In this document: in pieces, positions 1 through 6,041 of the stretch | Numbering within the stretch: the first letter of the stretch is position 1 | How the letters are laid out: every line of letters starts with the position of its first letter | NCBI GenBank assembly: GCA_002452325.1 | Contig: DKFG01000213.1 | Location: forward strand, 198 to 6,866 | From: Geobacter sp. UBA6802 | GTDB taxonomy: Bacteria > Desulfobacterota > Desulfuromonadia > Geobacterales > Pseudopelobacteraceae | Length of the DNA: 6,669 bases | Direction: 5' to 3' | Translations under genes and position numbers: made by a program | The notes under the pieces: generated by a model | The model's input: only the letters and a program-made list of their open reading frames with translations | The model's database searches: none | Told to the model about the DNA's origin: nothing

Positions 1-239
1 TGGTCTACAACCACCATGTCCGCGATCTGGCGGACAAGCTGACCGAACACCAGCACCACCACCACCATCAGATTATCTCCGCCCTGCACGTCCACCTTGA
101 TGCCCACAACTGCCTTGAAGTACTGGTGCTGCGGGGCAGCAGCGCCGAGATCAACCGTATCGCCGACGAGCTGCTGGGGGTTAAGGGGGTCAAGCACGGC
201 AAGCTATTCCTGACCTCATCCAATCCGGAACAGCACTGA
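1..239 (+). CDS. nikR: Nickel-responsive transcriptional regulator NikR, C-terminal part (5' truncated)
   Basis: Reading from base 3 gives 78 residues ending at TGA 237-239. They match the C-terminal nickel-binding (ACT-like) domain of NikR, the ribbon-helix-helix repressor of nickel uptake genes. The signature is a run of five histidines followed by ALHVHLDAHNCLEVLVLRG. By alignment from memory with E. coli NikR, the square-planar nickel ligands H87, H89 and C95 fall on HVH...NC with the right spacing, and H76 falls on the first residue of the His run. The tail, KGVKHGKLFLTSS, matches the usual end of the family. The DNA-binding N-terminal half lies outside the window. As all known nickel-site residues visible here are present, the protein should be functional. 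It sits directly upstream of a TonB/ABC uptake operon on the same strand, which suggests it controls that operon. Confidence 0.95.
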   Translation, partial: VYNHHVRDLADKLTEHQHHHHHQIISALHVHLDAHNCLEVLVLRGSSAEINRIADELLGVKGVKHGKLFLTSSNPEQH

Positions 240-353
240 CATTAACTCACCCCGCCATGTTCCCAGTCAGACATTCCCTTTCCGTGTTACTTTTTTCTTT
301 TTCGTGCCCATCTTTTGTGCTACCTTTTCAAAAAATGTGCTACACCGTCTGCC
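240..353 (+). other. Intergenic region between nikR and tonB
   Basis: This is the only sizeable non-coding gap in the window. It is pyrimidine-rich and T-rich from about 270 to 330. I see no convincing stem-loop plus T-run, so no rho-independent terminator after nikR can be claimed; transcription from nikR may read through. I also see no good sigma-70 -35/-10 pair or sigma-54 site. What stands out is a set of GTGYTAC words (284, 317, 337), listed separately. There is no sequence resembling a cobalamin riboswitch, and the gap is too short to hold one. Confidence 0.6.
284..343 (+). promoter_or_regulatory. Candidate NikR operator: two tandem GTGYTAC-N13 modules
   Basis: Two modules start 33 bp apart. 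The first is GTGTTAC (284-290), 13 bp, then GTGCCCA (304-310). The second is GTGCTAC (317-323), 13 bp, then GTGCTAC (337-343), with the near-symmetric core TTTTCAAAA at 325-333. The non-enterobacterial NikR consensus, as I recall it, is GTGTTAC-N13/14-GTAACAC. The left halves fit it at 7/7 and 6/7, the right halves only at 3/7 and 4/7, so as written these are more direct repeats than palindromes. Position just upstream of tonB and just downstream of nikR supports a role in control. The call rests on a remembered consensus and is tentative. Confidence 0.35.
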
Positions 354-1112
354 ATGAGTGACGACCAACACGTTCAACAGCACCGTCTGTTTCCACGGTT
401 TTTGCTCGTTTCGCTGCTCTTCCATGGTCTGTGCATGGCAGCTGCAGGATGGTGGCTGCCGCACCTCGTTACGCAGAAGACTGAACCAGCGGCTATCATC
501 ATGGTAAACCTGGCGGGCTCGCCGCTGCCGCAGGGCTCCCCTCCCCCGGCAGCATATACAGCTGTTGCGCAGCCAAAAGCATACAAAATAGCGTCCCCAA
601 AGCCGGTAGAACCGCCACCTGAAAGCACCGTGACAGCGGCTCCGGTCACGCTGCCAACGTCAACGCAACGTACAGAAACGGCTCATTCGGTTGCAGCGGC
701 ACCAGCGGCTGTCTCTCAACACGCCGACGGGACATCCGGCCAGCAGCAGGTCAAGGGAGGGGCAACACCCGGCGTGCCGATAACGGCAGGTGGTCATTCC
801 GGGGCATCCGAACGGGTAACCCCGTACGAAATCCCCTTTGGAACTGCCGATGGCCCAAAGTTTCACCAACAGATTCGCCCCGCCTACCCAAGTCTGGCCC
901 GCCGGAGAGGCAAAACAGGCACCGTACTGCTTCGGCTCAGCATCAGCGAAACGGGTCAACTGACCAAGGTTGAGGTGCTTGAAGATCCGGGCTCCGGTTT
1001 TAGTGAGGCTGCCGTTGAGGCGGTACGGGCCTCCAGTTTTACTCCGGCCCGTCATAACGGCAGACCGGTGGCGGTGAAGGCCATATTACCTGTAAGATTT
1101 ACCCTGCATTAA
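354..1112 (+). CDS. tonB: TonB energy-transducing protein
   Basis: The 252-residue product has the three-part TonB layout. One membrane anchor lies at about residues 12-36, with the S-x3-H pattern (S20, H24) that in TonB proteins matters for coupling to ExbB/ExbD. A Pro/Ala/Thr-rich periplasmic linker follows, with a KPVEPPPE stretch. The C-terminal TonB domain covers roughly the last 80 residues: RPAYPSLARRRGKTGTVLL, then SETGQLTKVEVLEDPGSG and a closing FTPARHNGRPVAVKAILPV. It would span the periplasm and pass proton-motive-force energy to an outer-membrane receptor. I chose ATG 354; an in-frame TTG at 315 would add 13 residues ahead of the anchor and would cover the repeat region. Neither start has a clear Shine-Dalgarno sequence. 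The receptor gene follows after 21 bp, so this is probably a dedicated TonB for it. No exbB or exbD is in the window. Confidence 0.92.
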   Translation: MSDDQHVQQHRLFPRFLLVSLLFHGLCMAAAGWWLPHLVTQKTEPAAIIMVNLAGSPLPQGSPPPAAYTAVAQPKAYKIASPKPVEPPPESTVTAAPVTLPTSTQRTETAHSVAAAPAAVSQHADGTSGQQQVKGGATPGVPITAGGHSGASERVTPYEIPFGTADGPKFHQQIRPAYPSLARRRGKTGTVLLRLSISETGQLTKVEVLEDPGSGFSEAAVEAVRASSFTPARHNGRPVAVKAILPVRFTLH

Positions 1113-1121
1113 CAGGATACT

Positions 1122-1127
1122 GGAGGG
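1122..1127 (+). promoter_or_regulatory. Ribosome binding site of the TonB-dependent receptor
   Basis: GGAGGG lies 6 bp before ATG 1134. It is a strong Shine-Dalgarno match that fixes the receptor start and sits in the short gap after the tonB stop. Confidence 0.85.
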
Positions 1128-1133
1128 CTCAAT

Positions 1134-3353
1134 ATGACAACGCAGTTTACAATTGGGCTAATTGCCGGATACCTTGTCATGGCCACTCTGGCAGATGCGT
1201 CAGACCGACAGCTGCCCGAAATTGTCGTGACAGAAGAGCGAATCATCACCCCCACCCGCCAGATTGACGAGACCGTCTCCACCGGCAGTGAAATCAGCAC
1301 AAAAGGGATTGAACTACAGGGACCAAAGGCTGCGACCAGTGTCTATGAAGCGATTAACCTGTTGCCGGGTCTGAACACAGAAAATGCCGATGGAAAAGGG
1401 CTTGGTGTTGAACAGACAACCCAGCGCAGCCGGGGTGTGCGCGGCATGCTGGGGGCGCTAACCGTTGAAGGAGTGCCCAATTACGGTGGCAACCCGATCG
1501 GTCCCCGCGATTACCTGTATGATATGGAAAACATCAACAGCATTGCGGTCTACAAAGGCGCTGTGCCTGCTGATATCGGCACCGGTGTCGGCTCCCGTGG
1601 CGGCGCCATTGAACTACGTCCAGACTGGCCCCATGAAAAACTTGGGGCGCAGCTGAGCCAGAGCATGGGCGCCGACAACTACTACCGCACCTTTCTACGC
1701 CTTGATTCCGGCAAACTGCCTACCGTTGACACCCGGCTGTCAGGCTCTTATTCATATACCCAGGCCGACAAATGGCGCGGCCCCGGCGAACTGGGCCCCC
1801 GCCACAACTTCAACCTCTCCCTGTCCCAGCCGATCACCAGCAAGGCCGACATCAAGCTTTGGTACAATTTCAACTCGATCAAGCAGGATCTCTACCGCCC
1901 CCTCACCTTCAGCGAGACCACAAACCTGGATGCCAACTACTATAAAGATTACAACGCCGACCTGACCGGTACCGCTGCCACTGATATCAGCTATTACAAA
2001 TATAACCACGGTGATTTCATAAACCGTGATTTTCTGTCGCTGATTACCGTCAACCCTACCGACAACTTCCGGTTGACCGTAAAGCCTTACTACTCGGTTG
2101 AAGACACCAAGGTTTGGCAGGGCAATGCTGCTAACAGTCTGGTACAGAAACGGACCAGGGACATTGAACGTACCGGTGTAATTGCCGAAGGCAGCTACGG
2201 CACCAGACTATTGAAAGGTGTTGTGGGTTACCACTATGAAGCATCAACGATGGATGTCTACATGCAGAACTACACCCCGACTGCTGCCGGACTTTCTTAC
2301 CGGGGCTATGCTGCCTTTGCCGCAGCAGGAACCTCGGCAATCAACAGTCCATACCTGAAACTGACCGGCAATCTTGGCACGTTCGATTGGCAGGTAGGGC
2401 TGAAGTACTTCAGCTATGCCGAACCATCCAGCGACGGCTACCGGACACAGACGCCACTGGCCGACCCTTACCCTCTGATACGCGACAGCTGGCTGGATCG
2501 CTCCAGCCGTACCTACGACATCTGGCTCCCCACTGTCGGGGCCTCCTACGCCATCAACGACAGTCTACAGGTGTACAGCAGCTACGGTAAAAACTTCATC
2601 CGTCCCTACTCCTATCTCCCGCTGGTCAGCACCTATGTCAACGGCGCCAACATCAGCCGTTTCAAGGCCGCCAACATCACCTTAAACAACCTGTTTGACG
2701 GCTATACCATGGAAGAGTCGGACAACTTTGACCTGGGGCTGCGCTACAAAGGTAAGAAGTTTGAAATCGCCCCCACCGTGTTCTTTGGCCTGCACCGTAA
2801 CCTGCTGACCACGGTCTCTGATGCCCGGGTAACCGGCACACCGATCAGCTATCAGCAGAACATCGGCAAGGCCACCGGCTACGGCCTTGACCTGGAGATG
2901 ACCGCCTTTGTGGCCGATTATCTGACGGTATTTCTCAACCCTACCTGGACCAGCCTGACCTATGACAACGACCTGATCTACCAGGGAACCCGTTACGCCA
3001 GCAACGGCAAGCAGGTGGTGGACACCCCGGAATGGATGCTGAAAAGCGGCATCATCCTGAAGCTGGGTGATTTTGAGATCAGTCCCAAAGTGCGGGTGAT
3101 CGGCGAACGTTATGGCGACCTGGAGCACAAGGAGAAGATCGACCCATACGCGGTGGCAGACATCTCCATCAGCTATACAAAAAAGAAGGTCTTGAGCTTG
3201 GCACAGCTGAAGGTATCGCTGGAACTGACCAACCTGACCGATGAACGCTATGTTGCGGTAATCAACTCTTCAGACGACACCAGGGCCGGAAGCACCAGCT
3301 ATCATCAGGGTGCGCCGTTCTCAGCCATCGGCAGTGTCAGCGTACAGTTTTAA
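1134..3353 (+). CDS. TonB-dependent outer-membrane receptor
   Basis: The product is 739 residues, a normal size for a TonB-dependent receptor. A signal peptide covers about residues 1-22, with likely cleavage after LADA. PEIVVTEER at 28-36 contains a TonB-box-like EIVVT. The plug domain follows, with typical elements: SVYEAINLLPGLNTE, a RSRGVRG segment, LTVEGVPNYGG and INSIAVYKGAVPADIGTG, then GSRGGAIEL. The remaining ~550 residues show the alternating aromatic pattern of a 22-strand beta barrel, and the protein ends in VSVQF with the terminal Phe used for outer-membrane insertion. It would bind and import a chelated metal or similar ligand with TonB's help. Substrate cannot be read from the sequence; no His-rich metal-binding loop is evident. 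The neighbouring nikR makes a nickel complex the best guess; a siderophore or cobalamin is the alternative. No frameshift or internal stop is seen. Confidence 0.93.
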   Translation: MTTQFTIGLIAGYLVMATLADASDRQLPEIVVTEERIITPTRQIDETVSTGSEISTKGIELQGPKAATSVYEAINLLPGLNTENADGKGLGVEQTTQRSRGVRGMLGALTVEGVPNYGGNPIGPRDYLYDMENINSIAVYKGAVPADIGTGVGSRGGAIELRPDWPHEKLGAQLSQSMGADNYYRTFLRLDSGKLPTVDTRLSGSYSYTQADKWRGPGELGPRHNFNLSLSQPITSKADIKLWYNFNSIKQDLYRPLTFSETTNLDANYYKDYNADLTGTAATDISYYKYNHGDFINRDFLSLITVNPTDNFRLTVKPYYSVEDTKVWQGNAANSLVQKRTRDIERTGVIAEGSYGTRLLKGVVGYHYEASTMDVYMQNYTPTAAGLSYRGYAAFAAAGTSAINSPYLKLTGNLGTFDWQVGLKYFSYAEPSSDGYRTQTPLADPYPLIRDSWLDRSSRTYDIWLPTVGASYAINDSLQVYSSYGKNFIRPYSYLPLVSTYVNGANISRFKAANITLNNLFDGYTMEESDNFDLGLRYKGKKFEIAPTVFFGLHRNLLTTVSDARVTGTPISYQQNIGKATGYGLDLEMTAFVADYLTVFLNPTWTSLTYDNDLIYQGTRYASNGKQVVDTPEWMLKSGIILKLGDFEISPKVRVIGERYGDLEHKEKIDPYAVADISISYTKKKVLSLAQLKVSLELTNLTDERYVAVINSSDDTRAGSTSYHQGAPFSAIGSVSVQF

Positions 3354-3358
3354 CCGGC

Positions 3359-3364
3359 AAGGAG
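3359..3364 (+). promoter_or_regulatory. Ribosome binding site of the FmdE-family gene
   Basis: AAGGAG lies 7 bp before ATG 3372, inside the 18-bp gap after the receptor stop. It supports that start. Confidence 0.85.
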
Positions 3365-3371
3365 AAACATA

Positions 3372-3902
3372 ATGGATACAGCAGCCTGGCAACGTTGTAT
3401 TGATTTTCACGGCCACTCCTGCCCCGGCCTGGCCATCGGCTTCAAGGCAGTTAAGGCGCTGGAACAGCAGATGGGGCCGGTCTGTGAAAATGATGAGGAT
3501 CTGGTCTGTGTGACGGAAAACGATGCCTGCGGTGTTGACGCAATACAGGTACTGACCGGCTGTAGCCTGGGCAAGGGCAACCTGCTGTACCGTGAACGGG
3601 GCAAGATGGCCTTCAGTTTTTTCAACCGAACCACCGGCCACAACCTGCGGATGGTGTTCAAGCTGCCGGTTTCCCGCAAAGATGTGGGACGTGAAGAGTT
3701 ACAGCAGATGATCCTGCACGCCGCTTCGGATGAGCTGTTTCAGTTTGGTCAACCTGGCTTCAGCATACCGGAAAAGGCCCGCATTTTTGACAGCCTTACC
3801 TGCGAACAGTGCGGTGAAAACGCTGTTGAACACCTGATCCGTCTGCATGAAGGGAAAAAGATCTGCCTGGATTGCTTTGAAGGGTACAGCAGAGGATGGT
3901 AG
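3372..3902 (+). CDS. FmdE-family metal-binding protein with C-terminal zinc finger
   Basis: The 176-residue product matches the FmdE family (Pfam PF02663), named after a protein encoded with methanogen formylmethanofuran dehydrogenase but common in non-methanogens. Residues 11-19, DFHGHSCPG, carry the family hallmark HGHxCPG (H13, H15, C17). A second conserved block is NDACGVDAIQVLTGCSLGKG (50-69) with C53, D56 and C64. These residues line a metal site in solved family structures, as I recall. The C-terminus has two CxxC pairs (C144/C147 and C165/C168), the treble-clef zinc finger seen in longer members. There is no signal peptide or membrane segment, so it is cytoplasmic. It is not evidence for methanogenesis: no fmd/fwd catalytic subunit is here. 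Its stop overlaps the binding-protein start by 7 bp, tying it to the transporter. A role in handling or sensing the imported metal is inference; molybdenum or tungsten remains possible. Confidence 0.9.
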   Translation: MDTAAWQRCIDFHGHSCPGLAIGFKAVKALEQQMGPVCENDEDLVCVTENDACGVDAIQVLTGCSLGKGNLLYRERGKMAFSFFNRTTGHNLRMVFKLPVSRKDVGREELQQMILHAASDELFQFGQPGFSIPEKARIFDSLTCEQCGENAVEHLIRLHEGKKICLDCFEGYSRGW

Positions 3903-4984
3903 CCCGCGCGCTCTGCCTGTTCTGCTGCTGCCTGCTGCTCATGGTTGCTGATGCCTCTGCAACAGCCACCCAAACCCTGACTGACCAACTGGGACGGCAG
4001 GTAACGCTGCCTGCCACGGTACAGCGGATCATTCCGCTGGGTGGCGCTGCCCGCTTTGTGGTCTATCTGCAGGCGTTTGATCTGGTGGTGGGGGTAGAGG
4101 CGATTGAAGGCCGGGCAACACCTACAGCAGGCAGGCCGTACAACCTGGCAATCCGCAAGCAGGCTGAAAAGCTGCCGGTGGTGGGGGAAGGCCGTCAGAA
4201 ACCGGTCAATCCTGAGGCGATCATGGCCCTGCGTCCTGACCTGCTGATTACGGCTGAGGCTGACCGCTCCCAGGCTGATCACCTGTCGAGACTGACCGGT
4301 GTGCCGGTGCTGGCACTCAACTACGGCGGCATGGGGGTGGTTGATCCTGACAAAATAAAGCAGAGTCTGCTACTGCTGGCGACCGCCCTGGGCAGACAGA
4401 CACGGGCCGCAGAGCTGGTGGCCTCACTTGTCGCTCACCAGCGTGAGTTTGATCGCCGGATGCGGGGCATCACACCGCAGTCCGTCTACGTCGGCGCAAT
4501 AAGCCAGCGCGGCCCCCACGGCATCACCAGCACCGATGCCGATTACCTGCCGCTTCTGGCAACCGGCAGCATCAATCTGGCCCGTCAGCTGGGCAAACTG
4601 GGACATGCCTACATCGACAAGGAGCAGTTGCTGGTCTGGAACCCGCCGGTCATCCTGGTAGACGGCTCCGGGCTACAGCTGGTCAGGGAAGACTACCAGC
4701 GCCACCGTGCTTTTTACGACCGCCTTGCAGCGGTGCAGCACAATCAGGTCTACATGACCCTGCCGTACAACAACTATCACACCAATCTGGAGCTGGCCCT
4801 GGCCAACAGCTGGTACATCGGTCGCCTGCTCTATCCATCCCGCTTTGCCGATATCAACCCGGTCGATAAGACAGATGAGATCTGCCGTACCTTTGTCGGC
4901 ATCCCCTGCTACGACTCCCTGCGACGGGAATTCGGCGGCTTCGGCCCCCTGCAACTGACCTTCAGGACCGCCAATGCCCGCTGA
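3896..4984 (+). CDS. Periplasmic substrate-binding protein of a FecB/BtuF-type ABC transporter
   Basis: The 362-residue product fits the class III (helical-backbone) binding proteins, Pfam PF01497, that serve iron-siderophore, cobalamin and some nickel-chelate transporters. A Cys- and Leu-rich signal peptide covers about residues 1-22, with likely cleavage after ASA; I see no proper lipobox, so it is probably soluble. Lobe 1 begins with TLTDQLGRQVTLPATVQRII (27-46), the usual opening of the family. NPEAIMALRPDLLIT (105-119) is the standard motif where the chain binds lobe 1. Near the end, NNYHTNLELALANSWYIGRL (292-311) followed by YPSRF is the conserved closing helix. C330 and C338 are the only cysteines I find in the mature part and could form a disulfide. 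ATG 3896 overlaps the upstream stop by 7 bp, with GAAGGG 11 bp ahead, suggesting translational coupling. It would deliver cargo to the permease encoded next. Confidence 0.9.
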   Translation: MVARALCLFCCCLLLMVADASATATQTLTDQLGRQVTLPATVQRIIPLGGAARFVVYLQAFDLVVGVEAIEGRATPTAGRPYNLAIRKQAEKLPVVGEGRQKPVNPEAIMALRPDLLITAEADRSQADHLSRLTGVPVLALNYGGMGVVDPDKIKQSLLLLATALGRQTRAAELVASLVAHQREFDRRMRGITPQSVYVGAISQRGPHGITSTDADYLPLLATGSINLARQLGKLGHAYIDKEQLLVWNPPVILVDGSGLQLVREDYQRHRAFYDRLAAVQHNQVYMTLPYNNYHTNLELALANSWYIGRLLYPSRFADINPVDKTDEICRTFVGIPCYDSLRREFGGFGPLQLTFRTANAR

Positions 4985-6041
4985 CGTGCCTGCGGAAAAC
5001 AGCTACAGCCGCCTTACCGGAAAACGGCAACAGATCGTGACGGCACTGGCGCTGCTGTTGATCCCGCTCTCCCTGCTGTCGCTCAGCATCGGCTCCTACA
5101 AACTGACCACCGGAGAGATCCTGACCACCCTGCTTTCCGGCAGTGACGACAGCCTGATCAACCACCTGCTCTGGAATATCCGCCTGCCCCGCACCGTTGC
5201 CGCGCTGCTGGCCGGAGCAGGTCTGGCCCTGGCCGGAGCCGTCATGCAGAACCTGCTGCGCAACCCCCTAGCCGCCCCTTCCACCCTGGGGGTTTCACAG
5301 GGCGCCGCCTTTGGAGCTGCCTGCGCCATTATCCTGCTGGGCACCGGCCAGACCTTCACCACCGGCAACGAAGGCGTGCTGCTGACCAGCCGCAATGCCA
5401 CCGCTCTGGCAGCCTTTGGCGGCGCCCTGTTCAGCGTTGCCGTAATCCTGGCCATCGCCACCTTCAGGCAACTTGCTGCCGAAGCCATGATCCTGGCCGG
5501 TGTGGCGGTGGGAGCATTTCTGTCAGCCTGCACCATGCTGTTGCAGTACTTTGCCAGCGACCTGCAGGTGGCAGCCACCCTGTTCTGGACTTTTGGCGAC
5601 CTGGGCAAGGCTGGCTGGCCTGAAAACCGGCTGATGGCCCTGCTGCTGCTGGTGACTCTTGTTGCAGTACTCGCCTGGGGATGGAGCCTGACAGCCTTGC
5701 AGTGGGGTGATGACACGGCTCGGAGCCTGGGGGTTGCAGCCGGACGACTGCGGTTAATGGGGATGGTGCTGACCTGCCTGCTGGTCTCGGTGATCACGGC
5801 TTTTCTGGGGATCATCGCCTTTATCGGCCTGATGGCGCCTCACCTGATGCGCCCCCTGATCGGCACGGACCAGCGCTATCTGCTGCCGGCCTCTGCGCTG
5901 TGCGGTGCTCTGTTGCTGCTGCTGGCCGACATCGTCTCCCGCACAGTGCTGGCCCCGGTGATCATTCCGGTCGGCATTATTACCTCCTTTACCGGAGCGC
6001 CGCTGTTTCTGGTGCTGCTGCTGCGACGGAGGCCGCTATGA
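4974..6041 (+). CDS. FecCD/BtuC-family ABC transporter permease
   Basis: The 355-residue product is strongly hydrophobic and fits the ten-helix permeases of Pfam PF01032, which import siderophores, haem or cobalamin as homodimers or close pairs. Family blocks are clear: NIRLPRTVAALLAGAGLALA (68-87), then GAVMQNLLRNPLAAPSTLGV (88-107), and the ATPase-facing loop FIGLMAPHLMRPLIGTDQRY (283-302) with the closing LADIVSRT and IIPVGIITSFTGAPLFLVLL. The usual Glu-Leu/Ile-Pro before VG appears here as Ile-Ile-Pro, so the common glutamate is missing. Only one permease gene is present, so a homodimer is expected. ATG 4974 lies inside the binding-protein gene (11-bp overlap) with AGGA 6 bp upstream. It should form the inner-membrane channel for the cargo captured by the binding protein. 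Confidence 0.94.
   Translation: MPADVPAENSYSRLTGKRQQIVTALALLLIPLSLLSLSIGSYKLTTGEILTTLLSGSDDSLINHLLWNIRLPRTVAALLAGAGLALAGAVMQNLLRNPLAAPSTLGVSQGAAFGAACAIILLGTGQTFTTGNEGVLLTSRNATALAAFGGALFSVAVILAIATFRQLAAEAMILAGVAVGAFLSACTMLLQYFASDLQVAATLFWTFGDLGKAGWPENRLMALLLLVTLVAVLAWGWSLTALQWGDDTARSLGVAAGRLRLMGMVLTCLLVSVITAFLGIIAFIGLMAPHLMRPLIGTDQRYLLPASALCGALLLLLADIVSRTVLAPVIIPVGIITSFTGAPLFLVLLLRRRPL
6028..6032 (+). promoter_or_regulatory. Ribosome binding site of the ABC ATPase
   Basis: GGAGG within the permease coding sequence lies 5 bp before ATG 6038. The start and the permease stop share ATGA, the classic arrangement for coupled translation. Confidence 0.85.

Noticed and set aside
54..70. CAC-rich stretch as a nucleotide repeat
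   Set aside because: It encodes the His run expected at this position in NikR and needs no further explanation.
240..300. Rho-independent terminator after nikR
   Set aside because: There are T-runs (291-302), but no GC-rich stem precedes them.
315..353. TTG 315 as the start of tonB
   Set aside because: It would add 13 residues before the anchor, has no ribosome-binding site, and would place coding sequence over the repeated GTGYTAC words; ATG 354 is simpler.
240..353. Cobalamin riboswitch, which would suggest B12 transport
   Set aside because: The gap is too short and has no B12-box-like sequence; no other gap in the operon exceeds 21 bp.
2682..3128. Minus-strand open frame (148 codons) inside the receptor gene
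   Set aside because: It is the complement of beta-barrel coding sequence with no independent signal.
3372..3902. Reading the FmdE gene as evidence for methanogenesis or formylmethanofuran metabolism
   Set aside because: No catalytic fmd/fwd subunits are present, and the neighbours are outer-membrane transport genes of a Gram-negative bacterium.
3749..4282. Minus-strand open frame (177 codons) across the FmdE/binding-protein junction
   Set aside because: It is antisense to two recognised genes and shows no family motif.
5096..5815. Long open frame (239 codons) on the minus strand inside the permease gene
   Set aside because: It lies wholly opposite a well-supported FecCD permease, its product is a low-complexity Arg/Ala/Ser/Pro-rich shadow with no recognisable domain, and it has no operon context.
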